Counted from the stretch's first letter, positions 1 to 9,383 are shown. The stretch: DNA of 64,000 bases from JBNKFV01 sp050289485 (GCA_050289485.1 JBNKFV010000029.1:310001-374000), one strand, 5' to 3'. Made by a program: numbers and translations. The notes: a model not told the origin generated them from the sequence alone.

Positions 1-858
1 TTTTTAGCTGGGCGCGACGATCAATATCTAAAAGCCCCTTCCGATGCATTGCGTGTGGGGGTTTATCACCATTGGGGTAACCTCAATATCGTGTATACCC
101 CGAGGTTTGACAGCGATCGTTACATCGATGGACGGCGGTTATCGTATTACAGCCCTATGTTCGGAGCTGCGGTTGGCGAGAACGCATTGGTGATAACTGA
201 CAAGCCCACTACCACTGGTACTAATGACGAAATCGCTCTGCGTTACTATCGCCAGATAGTCGGTTTTGAGGCCGCTGCCTATTTTTATGATGGCTACTGG
301 AAGAGCCCCGGTGGGTTCGATATCAATACTGGTTTGGCTATTTTCCCGCGTTTACGCGTGTATGGTGCCAGCTTGCGAGGGCAGTGGGGGGCCGGTATTT
401 TTAGTGCCGAGATGGGGTACTACGATTCCCGTGATGACAGTCAAGGTAGTGATAATTTCATCAATAACAGCGAATGGCGTGGCCTGTTGGGCTATGAGGT
501 GGAAGTCGCTACCGATACTACACTGGCCGCGCAGTATTACCTTGAAGTATTGCAAGACTATACTCACTATCAGCAAGCATTAATGCCGGGCCAAATTGCC
601 CGTGATGAAGTCCGGCAGGTAATCACCACGCGGTTAACGCGTTTGGCAATGAATCAAAATTTAACGATTAGCTTTTTTGCGTTTTATTCCCCGACCGATC
701 GAGACGCTTATATCAAACCTTCGGTAAGTTATAAAATTGACGACCACTGGACGGCCACAGCAGGAGCCAACTGGTTTATCGGTAAAGATGAGCATACCTT
801 CTTTGGTCAGTTCGAAAGCAACAGTAATGCGTTTGTGGCACTGCGCTACGGATTTTGA
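1..858 (+). CDS. Outer-membrane beta-barrel protein, C-terminal part
   Basis: The frame is open from base 1, so the gene begins before the window; a TTG at 49 is internal, not a start. About 285 residues are visible. They show alternating hydrophobic/aromatic strands with short polar turns and end in Tyr-Gly-Phe, the aromatic C-terminus typical of Bam-inserted outer-membrane barrels. No cysteine or catalytic motif is visible. It probably forms a channel or surface protein in the outer membrane; I do not recognise the family with certainty (an alginate-export or porin-like barrel is possible). It is followed by about 200 bp of non-coding DNA before the next plus-strand gene, so it is probably its own unit. 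Confidence 0.6.
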   Translation, partial: FLAGRDDQYLKAPSDALRVGVYHHWGNLNIVYTPRFDSDRYIDGRRLSYYSPMFGAAVGENALVITDKPTTTGTNDEIALRYYRQIVGFEAAAYFYDGYWKSPGGFDINTGLAIFPRLRVYGASLRGQWGAGIFSAEMGYYDSRDDSQGSDNFINNSEWRGLLGYEVEVATDTTLAAQYYLEVLQDYTHYQQALMPGQIARDEVRQVITTRLTRLAMNQNLTISFFAFYSPTDRDAYIKPSVSYKIDDHWTATAGANWFIGKDEHTFFGQFESNSNAFVALRYGF

Positions 859-1064
859 GTTTTTAGGTGAGAATCCCCTGTTTTTGGTTGTCGCACCTTT
901 TTTAGGTGACTGCTGTTTTGTGCGATTGTCTACCGTTTTGTATGCTGTTCAAAAATAATTTAATGTCGCCAAAAAAAACAAAAAAACGATGATCTGCCTC
1001 ATCGCCGTCTACACTCGTACCTGTACCCTTTAGAGAGTGTTAACCGCAAGACTCAGGACATCTC

Positions 1065-1832
1065 ATGACGCAAAAAACTATCAAACTTTACGATAATAAT
1101 CAGCACATCTGCTTGTTTGTAACAGGGCTGGTTGAAGGGGAGGGTATCCCCAGTAATCAACTGGTGATTATTGATCATGGCGAAGCCGCACTGTTTGATC
1201 CAGGTGGTGAGCTAACCTATACCCCTTTATCTATCCAGTTGTCGAAACATATTACTATTGATCAATCGTTGCGTTACGTGTTTGCATCGCATCAGGATCC
1301 TGACATTATTTCGTCACTACCCCGCTGGTTGATGCATAGTCAGTGTAAGGTGGTCACATCTCGACTCTGGGCACGCTTTCTTCCGCACCTGGTTTCTGGT
1401 TTCGTCTCCAATCAAATGAATAAATCACTGGTAAACCGCATGGTTGAAGTGCCAGATCAAGGTGGCAAGGTTACTTTGGGTAACTGTGAAATTCAGGCAA
1501 TACCCGCCCACTTTTTGCATTCTGTAGGTAATTTCCATTTTTATGACCCCATCAGCAAGCTGTTGTTTAGTGGTGATGTGGGCGCAGCGGCCACGCCAGG
1601 TAAAGACCACGAGCCGGTGGAAAACATGGCCGAGCATATCCCGTTGATGGAGGGCTTCCACAAACGTTACATGGCCAGTAATAAAGCCTGCAGAATATGG
1701 GTGAACCGCGTTCGTAAGCTGGATGTTGAAATGATTATTCCACAGCACGGTCGCCCGTTTATGGGTAAAGAGCGTATTGCCGAATTTCTCGCCTGGTTTG
1801 AAAACCTGGAGTGCGGTGTCGATTTGATGTAA
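1065..1832 (+). CDS. MBL-fold metallo-hydrolase, oxygen-binding diiron (ODP) type
   Basis: A 255-residue soluble protein with the metallo-beta-lactamase fold of the oxygen-binding diiron family (the FprA/flavodiiron N-terminal domain standing alone). Visible ligand motifs in order: His-Gln-Asp-Pro-Asp around residues 76-80 in place of HxExD, His in AHFLHS near 150, Asp in SGDVG near 170, and a late His in PQHGRP near 227. The FprA flavodoxin domain is absent, so it may bind O2 or NO as a sensor rather than reduce it; that is inference from family precedent. The ATG is preceded by an AGGA sequence. It is convergent with the minus-strand trio that follows. Confidence 0.75.
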   Translation: MTQKTIKLYDNNQHICLFVTGLVEGEGIPSNQLVIIDHGEAALFDPGGELTYTPLSIQLSKHITIDQSLRYVFASHQDPDIISSLPRWLMHSQCKVVTSRLWARFLPHLVSGFVSNQMNKSLVNRMVEVPDQGGKVTLGNCEIQAIPAHFLHSVGNFHFYDPISKLLFSGDVGAAATPGKDHEPVENMAEHIPLMEGFHKRYMASNKACRIWVNRVRKLDVEMIIPQHGRPFMGKERIAEFLAWFENLECGVDLM

Positions 1833-1913
1833 CCGTAAATGCAACGGTTGAGGGCGGCTGGTAGATCTCTTTCGGGTGCGTTGCATACCTCGGTATGTTG
1901 TGATTACTGATTG

Positions 1914-2903
1914 TTAACCGGCTTGGTTTTCGAGCATTTGTTGCAGCGGTTGCTCAGCAGCAGGTACGTGAAAATGTTCCTGACAAAAGGCAACTCTTGC
2001 ATCGGCTTTGAGTCGTTTATTCAGCTGCTTTTCAACCATTTGCAGGCGTGGCAGTAAGCCTTGTTGGTTGGCAACCTGTATGGCTAAGCCGGGCCGGGCG
2101 TTGAGTTCCAGTAACATGGGGCCGGAATTTTCATCCAGTACCAGGTCGGCCCCCATATAACCCAGGCCCGTCATTTCATAACAGCGGGCAGCCATTAACA
2201 GAAAATCATCCCAGTGAGGGATCTGTACTTCGTACAGCGGTTTATGGGTGTCGGGGTGGTGGGTTAATGGCTGTTCGAACTGAATGGCTGAGAGTGCGCG
2301 GCCATCGCGTATATTCAGGCCAATGCCCACAGCACCTTGATGCAGGTTGGCCTTGCCGTCTGAATCACTGGTGGCGCAGCGAATCATGGCCATTACCGGG
2401 TAACCAGAGAATACTACGATGCGAATATCGGGTACGCCCTGAAACGAAATACCTTCTAGCATAGGCGCCGGTTTGATCAGGGATTCAATAACGGCGCTGT
2501 CGGGAGAGCCACCCAGCGAATGCAGACCGGCCAGGATATTACTGAGATGGCGCTTAATGTCTTCGTAGCCGATCAGTTGGCCGGAAGACTTGATGAAACC
2601 TTTCTGGCTCTGGCCTTTGATGACCAGGATACCCTTTCCGCCAGAGCCTTTACTGGGCTTGATGGCAAAGCCATTGAGGTTTTGCAGCAGTTTGCCAATG
2701 GTAGTTATTTCGTGTTGTTCAGTGATGACCCCAATAAGTTGCGGCACATTGATGCTGTTTTCCTGTGCCAGCAATTTGCTTTTTAACTTGTTATCAACCA
2801 ATGGGAATAAGTGGCGTTTGTTATAACGGCCGATATAGGCGAGATTGCGGCGGTTCATGCCGAGCACACCTTTGGTATTTAACTGCTCTGGTGACTTCCA
2901 CAT
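1914..2903 (-). CDS. ATP-grasp protein, alpha-L-glutamate ligase-like (RimK-related)
   Basis: 329 residues of the RimK-related ATP-grasp group. Near the N-terminus is GVLGMNRRN, a block characteristic of this subfamily. The ATP-grasp lysine segment FAIKPSKGSGGKG follows near residues 95-107, then the acidic metal-binding end with ELNARPGLAIQ near 268-278. Members are expected to join an amino acid such as glutamate to a carboxylate, but no substrate is established. It is the last gene of a minus-strand trio, 14 nt after the seven-helix protein and downstream of a zinc protease; this gene order recurs in gammaproteobacteria and suggests a shared pathway. Function beyond ATP-grasp chemistry is unknown to me. 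Confidence 0.8.
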   Translation of the reverse strand: MWKSPEQLNTKGVLGMNRRNLAYIGRYNKRHLFPLVDNKLKSKLLAQENSINVPQLIGVITEQHEITTIGKLLQNLNGFAIKPSKGSGGKGILVIKGQSQKGFIKSSGQLIGYEDIKRHLSNILAGLHSLGGSPDSAVIESLIKPAPMLEGISFQGVPDIRIVVFSGYPVMAMIRCATSDSDGKANLHQGAVGIGLNIRDGRALSAIQFEQPLTHHPDTHKPLYEVQIPHWDDFLLMAARCYEMTGLGYMGADLVLDENSGPMLLELNARPGLAIQVANQQGLLPRLQMVEKQLNKRLKADARVAFCQEHFHVPAAEQPLQQMLENQAG

Positions 2904-2917
2904 ACCGTTGCGCCGCC

Positions 2918-4426
2918 TCAGTCAACCATTCTTCTAAATCGACGTAATTCGCTGAGTCGATAACCCGTGTACTGACCAAGTATCAAAATAAGTGCCAGCG
3001 TAATAAAGTGAATTTCAGGAAAGTTAAACGACAAGTGAGCCAGCACATTCCAACTCATTAATAAGTAGGCTGCGACGGCGACCAGCAGGCTACCCGAGCC
3101 TTGCACCAGCACTTCACGAGGCCCTTCTTCTTCCCAGAGTATCGACATGCGCTCGATGGTCCAGGCGATGATAATCATCGGGAAAAAGGTAATGGTCATA
3201 CCGGTTTGTATGCCCAGGCGCGCGCCCAACACACTGGTAAGGGCAATCAGGAAAATCACAATAACTACCAGGGTGGCAATGCGGGCGACCAACAACAAGT
3301 TGAGGTGCGAGAGGTAACCGCGTAACAGCAAGCCGGCCGCCACAATCAGCACAAAACTGAAAATACCCGGCATGAGTGAGGTTTGCAGAAAGGCCACGGC
3401 AATCAGTACTGGCATAAAGGTACCGGAGGTTTGCAAACCCACGATAATGCGCATAAATACGACAACCAGTGCCCCCAGTGGCAGTAGCAGCAGGGTCTTA
3501 AACATGCTTTGCTCTTCCAGCGGCAGGCTGCTGATGCTGAACAGCTGGAACCCGGCCTCCTGTGTACGAGCTTGATAAAGGGTTTGCTGGGGTACATTTT
3601 GACGAATGATCGAGAAGTACAGGGATGAATTTCTACCGCCTTCTACGTCGAGAAACGAAACCCCGCCGCGTTTCCACAGTAGCAGGTTTTTAGGTACGCC
3701 TTGCTCACCGGTTGTAAGGTTGAATACATGCCACTGGTTATCTTCGTACACTTCTAACATCTGTTGCAGGCGCTGGCGACGGCGGGCGTCTTCCAGATAA
3801 AGCCCTTCCGATAGGCGGGCAGAATACCCCGCACTGTGTAACAGCGAGAGCATGAGCTCGCCTCGCGACTTGCGTGACAGCAGCAAGGCCGCGTTTTGGC
3901 TCAAACTGCCCAGGTTAAGTTCTTTGATCAGCTCCCGGGTCAGTGAGGTTGGGGATACCGCACGATCACTGGCTTCAAGAAGAATTTGTTTGGCTGCTGT
4001 TTTAGTCGGCTGATCCCAGTTATTGATAGGGTTTTCCTGATCGGCATGGGGTGGCTCAGACGGTGGCTGAAACAAAGGGTCGGTTACAAACTGGGCCTGG
4101 AAATAAAGCACCTGTTTACCGTTGGCGAGGCGTTTGGTCCACTCCCCACGACGGCCAGAAGGGGTGTTTATGACAGAAAAACCATAGCCAGGGCTGGCTG
4201 CTTGTTCATTCAGCAGGCGAAAGCCGGGAATATTATCGGGCAGATCAAGGCTTACCTCTACCGGTCCACCATAGGCATTAAACTCAATACCGGCCTCTAT
4301 CAGCCACACCGGCTGGTCGGTACCTGGTAGCAGGGGTAGGCCGGTGTGGATGTGGCGAAGTGTGACCAGCGTAAGGCCGGTAGTGAGTAGAATAAATACG
4401 AGCAGGTATAAAGGGGTTCGGCGCAC
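2918..4426 (-). CDS. Inactive transglutaminase fused to seven transmembrane helices
   Basis: 502 residues. An N-terminal membrane anchor (about 5-25) leads into a periplasmic region of roughly 280 residues resembling an inactive transglutaminase-like domain; I see no Cys-His-Asp triad in the expected spacing. The C-terminal half (about 310-480) is a run of seven hydrophobic helices. This matches the family named inactive transglutaminase fused to 7 transmembrane helices. It lies between the zinc protease (17 nt upstream) and the ATP-grasp protein (14 nt downstream), so the three are likely one transcript. A role presenting a periplasmic ligand to the ligase/protease pair is plausible but only inferred. 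Confidence 0.8.
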   Translation of the reverse strand: MRRTPLYLLVFILLTTGLTLVTLRHIHTGLPLLPGTDQPVWLIEAGIEFNAYGGPVEVSLDLPDNIPGFRLLNEQAASPGYGFSVINTPSGRRGEWTKRLANGKQVLYFQAQFVTDPLFQPPSEPPHADQENPINNWDQPTKTAAKQILLEASDRAVSPTSLTRELIKELNLGSLSQNAALLLSRKSRGELMLSLLHSAGYSARLSEGLYLEDARRRQRLQQMLEVYEDNQWHVFNLTTGEQGVPKNLLLWKRGGVSFLDVEGGRNSSLYFSIIRQNVPQQTLYQARTQEAGFQLFSISSLPLEEQSMFKTLLLLPLGALVVVFMRIIVGLQTSGTFMPVLIAVAFLQTSLMPGIFSFVLIVAAGLLLRGYLSHLNLLLVARIATLVVIVIFLIALTSVLGARLGIQTGMTITFFPMIIIAWTIERMSILWEEEGPREVLVQGSGSLLVAVAAYLLMSWNVLAHLSFNFPEIHFITLALILILGQYTGYRLSELRRFRRMVD

Positions 4427-4444
4427 ACGCTGTTCCTTGGGAAA

Positions 4445-5182
4445 TTACTTTCCTAACAAAAACGACTCGCTGACATCAACAACCATGAGGTCAGTTAAAA
4501 TATTTCGGCCAACCAATACAGAGTAATCCAGGTGCGATCGATCGGTTAGGGTAAAATCGGTCATATCTTCGATCGTGCCGATACGAAATGCCAGTTGTAC
4601 AACCGGGCGGCGTTCACCCTCGGTATCTATCGATTGATAGACTCTGACCCAGCGCATTACCGGGCGTTCCACGGTTTTTTCGTGTTTGCCGTCTGTCAGT
4701 ATCTTAAAACGCACCCATTTTTCACCATCGCGCTCAAATTGGGTAATGTCGCGGGCATCCAGTGATGAGGATTCTGCACCGGTATCGATGCGGGCCTCGA
4801 ATTTGGCACCCAGAACAGGAAAGTTGATGATCTCCCGGCGGCCAACCCACACTTTGTTGCTGGTAGTATGCGCCACGACAGGCTCAGGTGGCGTCACTTT
4901 AGCGGGCTCCGCTACTGGCTTGGTTTCGGAAACAGCAAAGCTTTCGTTGGGGGGTGGCAGCGTATGGCTGGTAGCGTGCTCCTCGTAGGCCTGCATCAAG
5001 GCTTCCTGATGGGTGGCGATTTGCTCCAATTTGGCAAACAAACGGTCGTTATCTTGCTGCTGTTGGTTTATCTCTTCACGTAATACGTCGAGATCGTCTT
5101 TTGTGGACCAGGGAGTTGTTGTACAGCCGCATAACACCAGGCTGAGCCCCAGTCCGAGGCCTTTGATACGGGCGCTGATCAC
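4445..5182 (-). CDS. RimK-type ATP-dependent zinc protease family lipoprotein
   Basis: 245 residues, GTG start. The signal peptide ends in a lipobox-like L-C-G-C near residue 19, so it is probably a lipoprotein. A short coiled-coil stretch rich in Gln/Glu (about 30-65) and a Pro-rich linker precede the conserved domain. The retropepsin-like signature IDTGAESSSLDA near residues 132-143, followed by VGRNIL near 224, identifies the ATP-dependent zinc protease family (PF05618), whose Asp is the presumed catalytic residue. First gene of the minus-strand trio; its promoter must lie in the divergent gap at 5183-5499. Actual protease activity for this family is poorly established. Confidence 0.8.
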   Translation of the reverse strand: MISARIKGLGLGLSLVLCGCTTTPWSTKDDLDVLREEINQQQQDNDRLFAKLEQIATHQEALMQAYEEHATSHTLPPPNESFAVSETKPVAEPAKVTPPEPVVAHTTSNKVWVGRREIINFPVLGAKFEARIDTGAESSSLDARDITQFERDGEKWVRFKILTDGKHEKTVERPVMRWVRVYQSIDTEGERRPVVQLAFRIGTIEDMTDFTLTDRSHLDYSVLVGRNILTDLMVVDVSESFLLGK

Positions 5183-5499
5183 TAGCAGTTTACTCTTATC
5201 GTGGGTGGTCTTAAGGCATTAAAGTGCAGGCAAAGGGTAACTGAAACTCTGTTGCGGCGCTAGGGATGGCTAAGCTGATTATGTATGACGGGACTATGTG
5301 GCTGGTTGTTATTTGATCAGGTTGCGGCGGTATTTCCGATAGATGTCGCCAAAAATAGTTCGATAGCTATGTATAAGTGCGCGCTATAGCAGGCAGTTTT
5401 AATAGAATCAAATAGTGCTATGCCCCGAGGCTGAACCGGTTAAGCTTAGATACGTAACGTGTTAACACCGCACTCATCATTGTAAGACGGGGGTGTAAC
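5183..5499. other. Divergent intergenic region
   Basis: 317 bp between the minus-strand protease trio and a plus-strand lipoprotein gene. It must carry both promoters. I see AT-rich patches around 5300-5420 but no confident promoter boxes, hairpin or repeat. Confidence 0.5.
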
Positions 5500-6633
5500 G
5501 TGGTTCTGTTTAGGGTATCGATACCGCCTTTGTTCAGGGTGGTGTGGATAAGCGCATTAACGGCTTTATTGGTCGCTTGCGCCGGGCAGGTGCCTTCCCG
5601 CTCGGTTTCTTCTAGTATGTTAAAGCAGTTACTGGCGGGCGAAGCTCTACTGGCAGGTAACTCATCATCTGTCGATGTGCCACGTTTGAATCTGCTGGCC
5701 TTAACCCCCGGACAACAGGCCTTTGTCGAGGCTTATTTACCAAAACGCCGATACAATGCGACCAGCATCAACCAGTTTAATTACGCTCTATTCGCACCAG
5801 GCAATTTAGGCTTGAAATATGATGCGAGTGCTACTCTTAGTGCAGCAGAAACCTTCGCTCAGGGGCGCGGCAATTGCTTGTCTATTTCATTTTTAGTGGC
5901 GTCGATGCTCCGCTATGGCGGTTTTCGCGTGCACTTTCAAGAGGTGATGACAGCGCCTTCCTGGTCGCCTACCAATACCAGCGACAGTTACCAGATTACT
6001 CGCCATGTTAATGTGGTGGTTAAATTGCCTACTTCGGGTAGAGAGATGACGCTCGACTTTAATCGCAGTCGCGAAACCGCTATTGAGCGTATTCGAAGCA
6101 AGCGACTGAGCGATGCTGAGGCCATGGCGCAGTATTATAATAATCATGCCGTCAATTATATGTTTGAAGGTGATGTAGCACGGGCCTTGGGTTATTTTCG
6201 TAAGGCGTTGTTGCTCGCACCTAAAGACGCCAGTATATGGTCTAACGTGGGTGTACTCTATCGTCGTGCCCAGTTAACAGCCGAAGCCGAGGCAGCTTTT
6301 CTTCATGCAATTGATCTTGACGCTAGCACGTTATCGCCGATTAATAACTTGGTCACCCTATACGCCCGAACCGGGCAAGCTGAAAAAGCAGAAGAGTATC
6401 GCCGCCTGGTACAGGCCTGGCGTGATAAAAATCCCTATTACCGTTTGCAGCTGGCTCAACGGGCTTTCGCTGAGCAGCGTTTTATTGATGCTCGTCGTCA
6501 CGTGGATTTTGTCATCAGCGAATTGGACGGCAACGAGCAGGCTTTGCTTTTGCGGCAGGCCATTGAACAAAAACTTCAACGAGCCTTTCTTGACTCTTCC
6601 CGTCAACATCCTCAGCAGTGCCCAGCTTGCTGA
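5500..6633 (+). CDS. Lipoprotein with transglutaminase-like and TPR domains
   Basis: 377 residues with a GTG start. The signal peptide ends at LLVACAG, giving a lipidated Cys near residue 28. Residues about 100-195 form a transglutaminase-like domain: the Cys sits in GRGNCLSIS, a His in TRHVNVVV and an Asp in MTLDFN, so the catalytic triad looks intact. From about 210 onward at least two TPR repeats follow (ALGYFRKALLLAPKDASIWSNVG; AEAAFLHAIDLDASTLSPINN). It resembles tetratricopeptide proteins with a transglutaminase-like domain of unknown substrate; an envelope location is expected. The last residues run close to a structured repeat that begins 20 bp after the stop. Confidence 0.75.
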   Translation: MVLFRVSIPPLFRVVWISALTALLVACAGQVPSRSVSSSMLKQLLAGEALLAGNSSSVDVPRLNLLALTPGQQAFVEAYLPKRRYNATSINQFNYALFAPGNLGLKYDASATLSAAETFAQGRGNCLSISFLVASMLRYGGFRVHFQEVMTAPSWSPTNTSDSYQITRHVNVVVKLPTSGREMTLDFNRSRETAIERIRSKRLSDAEAMAQYYNNHAVNYMFEGDVARALGYFRKALLLAPKDASIWSNVGVLYRRAQLTAEAEAAFLHAIDLDASTLSPINNLVTLYARTGQAEKAEEYRRLVQAWRDKNPYYRLQLAQRAFAEQRFIDARRHVDFVISELDGNEQALLLRQAIEQKLQRAFLDSSRQHPQQCPAC

Positions 6634-6652
6634 TGCTGTAGTTCCTTACATT

Positions 6653-6823
6653 ATTAACCCGGCAACAAAATAGATCTCCTTATCTATTTTGTTGCACGCC
6701 TTGGAAATACCTGCGGAATTTTACGAAATCCCTTGTATTTCCAAGGCTTTCATTGGCCAGCGACCCATGGCGGCGCATCCGTGCGCCGCGTATTAACCCA
6801 ACAATAATACTTGCCGGGTTAAT
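6653..6823. repeat. Structured interspersed repeat, copy 1 (complete)
   Basis: A 171-bp element bounded by perfect 13-bp inverted ends (ATTAACCCGGCAA at 6653-6665, its complement at 6811-6823). Internal hairpins: 6663-6675 with 6682-6694 (13 bp perfect), 6698-6710 with 6735-6747 (13 bp perfect), a small stem inside the latter, and a GGCGCA/TGCGCC stem near 6772-6787. A second direct ATTAACCC at 6792 can also pair with the 3' end, giving two alternative closing stems. Related copies lie at 44546 and 50744. It starts 20 bp after a stop codon, as the other copies also sit 3' of genes. Confidence 0.85.
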
Positions 6824-7008
6824 ACGTCATTTAACGTAGTGGCTTACGACAATCCCCCCATGGTGAATGCCCCACCGCTCTCCCTACTATAACCCTGCAT
6901 CAAAAACAGGGTGAATCATGCTGCAAAAAACGTGGCGCCAGATCACAGATCAGCAACGTTCATCAAAAACGAATGTATGTGAGAGACCATTTGACGGGAG
7001 CAAACGTT

Positions 7009-7983
7009 ATGCGAGAGATAAAGAAACAGTTGGCCAGTGTGATTGCGGCCACGGTAATGGCGGGTGGTGCACAAAGTGCATTGGCGGATATGGATGCAGG
7101 TAAAGTCAATATTTCCGGTTATCTGGATATGTCCATTTCCAGTGTGGATGCCGACGATGGCACTGACTCTGATAGTGCAGGTTTGGATCGTGCAGAAGTG
7201 CGTTTTAAGTCGCAGCTCGATGACAAAGTTTCTATTGAAGCTCACGTTGCCGGTGGCGCCGATGAAGACTATGACCTAGAGCAGGCCCATGTGGTTTACC
7301 AGGCTACCGATAATGTATCGGTGATTGCCGGTAAATACCTCAGTGCGTTGGGCTTCGAAGCCTTTCACGCACCCGACTTATATCAGTACACCATTTCAGC
7401 CGCTTTGGTTTATCCATCGTTCTTCAATGGTGTGGGCGTTAAATACAAAGGTGAAGGGTTCGAAGTATATGGCTCCGCGGCTTCAGGTATTTGGGATACC
7501 ACAGATACCAATACCGATGAAATGGGTTATGAAGCGAACGTGCGTTTCACTGCCGTTGAAAACCTGACCGTATTTTTGGGCATTGCCAGTGGTAAAACCG
7601 GTGATACCCCAGCCGACGATTTCGACCAGACATTAGTCAACTTTTGGGCCAGTTATGCAGCCGGTGGGCTTACCGTGGCGGCGGAATATAACGACCTGTC
7701 TGATTGGGGCGCAAAAGGCGTAGATGGTGAAAGCTGGCTGGTGATGGGCAATTACGCCTTTACTGATGATTTCAGTATGACTGTGCGTACCAGTGCAATT
7801 GAAGTCGATGCGGGTGGTGGCACTAATGCACTGGGTTGCTACGACTGTAGCAAATGGACAATCGCAGGCCTGTATTCCCTTACTTCGAATGTCTCGCTAG
7901 TGGCCGAATACAACATGCTCAGTGACGATGCAATGGATAACGACATCGATACGATCGGTTTGGAAATGATCGTTACTTTCTAA
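7009..7983 (+). CDS. Outer-membrane porin of the urea utilisation island
   Basis: 324 residues from the ATG at 7009. I chose this over an ATG at 6973 because it gives a clean signal peptide (MREIKKQLASVIAATVMAGG... cleaved after SALA) with a GGGAG-type ribosome site just upstream. The mature protein is acidic, rich in Gly/Asp/aromatic strands, and ends in VTF, typical of a barrel. It lies 29 bp before urtA, so it most likely gives urea or short amides passage through the outer membrane; this role is inferred from position. Start of the island transcript is probably the 6824-7000 gap, where I see a short CCCTG/CAGGG hairpin but no confident promoter. Confidence 0.75.
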   Translation: MREIKKQLASVIAATVMAGGAQSALADMDAGKVNISGYLDMSISSVDADDGTDSDSAGLDRAEVRFKSQLDDKVSIEAHVAGGADEDYDLEQAHVVYQATDNVSVIAGKYLSALGFEAFHAPDLYQYTISAALVYPSFFNGVGVKYKGEGFEVYGSAASGIWDTTDTNTDEMGYEANVRFTAVENLTVFLGIASGKTGDTPADDFDQTLVNFWASYAAGGLTVAAEYNDLSDWGAKGVDGESWLVMGNYAFTDDFSMTVRTSAIEVDAGGGTNALGCYDCSKWTIAGLYSLTSNVSLVAEYNMLSDDAMDNDIDTIGLEMIVTF

Positions 7984-8012
7984 TTCTCCCTTTGAACAAA
8001 AAGGTATTTGTT

Positions 8013-9296
8013 ATGACCATGAAAAAAACACTAAAGGCAGGCATGTTGGGCCTGTCACTCGTAGCAGCCATGGCTGCACAGGCGGCGGATACAATTAAAG
8101 TGGGTGTATTGCATTCGTTGTCGGGCACCATGGCGATCAGCGAAACCACGTTAAAAGATACTGTGCTCATGATGATAGAAGAGCAGAATAAAAAAGGTGG
8201 CTTGCTGGGTAAAAAACTGGAACCTGTGGTGGTTGATCCCGCCTCAAACTGGCCTTTGTTTGCAGAAAAAACCCGTGAACTGTTAACCAAAGAGAAGGTT
8301 GATGTAATTTTTGGTTGCTGGACATCGGTATCGCGAAAATCGGTACTGCCGGTGATTGAAGAACTCAATGGTTTGATGTTTTACCCCGTGCAGTATGAAG
8401 GCGAAGAGTCATCAAAAAATATTTTCTATACCGGTGCGGCGCCCAACCAGCAGGCAATTCCAGCCGTTGACTACCTGATGAATGATCTGGGTGTAGAGCG
8501 TTGGGTATTGGCAGGTACAGACTACGTGTATCCACGCACGACCAATAAAATTCTTGAAGCTTATCTGAAAGCGAAAGGCGTAAAAGATAAAGATATCATG
8601 ATCAATTACACCGACTTTGGCCACTCAGACTGGCAAAGCATTGTGAGTGATATCAAAAAATTTGGCAGCATGGGCAAGAAAACCGCTGTGGTATCTACCA
8701 TTAACGGCGATGCCAATGTGCCATTTTATAAAGAGCTGGGTAACCAGGGCGTTTCGTCTGAAGATATTCCTGTAGTGGCTTTCTCGGTGGGTGAAGAGGA
8801 GTTGTCTGGCTTCGATACCAAACCATTGGTAGGTCATATGGCCGCATGGAATTACTTTGAAAGTATCGAATCGTCAGCTAATGATGCCTTCATCAAACAA
8901 TGGAAAACCTTTATCAAAAATCCTAAGCGTGTGACTAACGACCCCATGGAAGCAACGTATATCGGTTTCAATATGTGGGCAAAAGCCGTGGAAAAAGCAG
9001 GCACCACCGACGTGGATAAAGTAGAACAGGCCATGATTGGTATTACTACTGCGAATCTTACGGGTGGTAAGGCTACTATGCTGAAAAATCACCACCTGGC
9101 CAAGCCGGTATTTATTGGTGAAATTCAATCCGACGGTCAATTTGAAGTGGTTTGGGAAACCGACGGTTTGGTTGATGGCGATGCGTGGTCTGACTATCTG
9201 CCTGGTTCAAAGGATATTGTCGCTGACTGGACTGCGCCAATTAAGTGCGGCAACTACAACACGAAAACCAAAGCGTGTTCTGGTCAAAATTTCTAG
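8013..9296 (+). CDS. urtA: Urea ABC transporter substrate-binding protein UrtA
   Basis: About 427 residues from ATG 8013 (an AAGG site at 8000-8004; a TTG at 7992 would lengthen the leader without need). The signal peptide ends at MAAQAA. The mature start DTIKVGVLHSLSGTMAISE and the blocks GCWTSVSRKSVLPV, FYPVQYEGEESS and TDYVYPRT are hallmarks of UrtA in the periplasmic amide-binding Peripla_BP_5 family. It captures urea in the periplasm and delivers it to UrtBC. It is the first of five contiguous urt genes, separated from urtB by an intercistronic hairpin. Confidence 0.95.
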   Translation: MTMKKTLKAGMLGLSLVAAMAAQAADTIKVGVLHSLSGTMAISETTLKDTVLMMIEEQNKKGGLLGKKLEPVVVDPASNWPLFAEKTRELLTKEKVDVIFGCWTSVSRKSVLPVIEELNGLMFYPVQYEGEESSKNIFYTGAAPNQQAIPAVDYLMNDLGVERWVLAGTDYVYPRTTNKILEAYLKAKGVKDKDIMINYTDFGHSDWQSIVSDIKKFGSMGKKTAVVSTINGDANVPFYKELGNQGVSSEDIPVVAFSVGEEELSGFDTKPLVGHMAAWNYFESIESSANDAFIKQWKTFIKNPKRVTNDPMEATYIGFNMWAKAVEKAGTTDVDKVEQAMIGITTANLTGGKATMLKNHHLAKPVFIGEIQSDGQFEVVWETDGLVDGDAWSDYLPGSKDIVADWTAPIKCGNYNTKTKACSGQNF

Positions 9297-9350
9297 GTAG
9301 TTCTGCATTATGGGTGCCGCTTTATTGTTCACCGGTACCCTAAAAGAGAA

Positions 9351-9383
9351 GGCCTTATGCTGTGTTAAACGCAGCATAAGGCC
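9351..9383 (+). promoter_or_regulatory. Intercistronic hairpin between urtA and urtB
   Basis: A perfect 12-bp stem (GGCCTTATGCTG at 9351-9362, complement at 9372-9383) with a 9-nt loop. It is not followed by a T-tract, so it is more likely an mRNA-stabilising or partial-termination structure that keeps urtA expression above the membrane genes than a full terminator. Confidence 0.6.

Noticed and set aside
1425..1886. Long minus-strand frame opposite the metallo-hydrolase gene
   Set aside because: It lies wholly over a well-supported plus-strand gene, has no family-like blocks and no ribosome site.
6653..6823. Structured repeat considered as a CRISPR or tRNA-like element
   Set aside because: No regularly spaced short repeats and no cloverleaf; it is a single multi-hairpin unit scattered in the window.
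9351..9383. urtA-urtB hairpin as an operon-ending terminator
   Set aside because: No T-tract, and urtB to urtE follow directly with overlaps and no other promoter seen.
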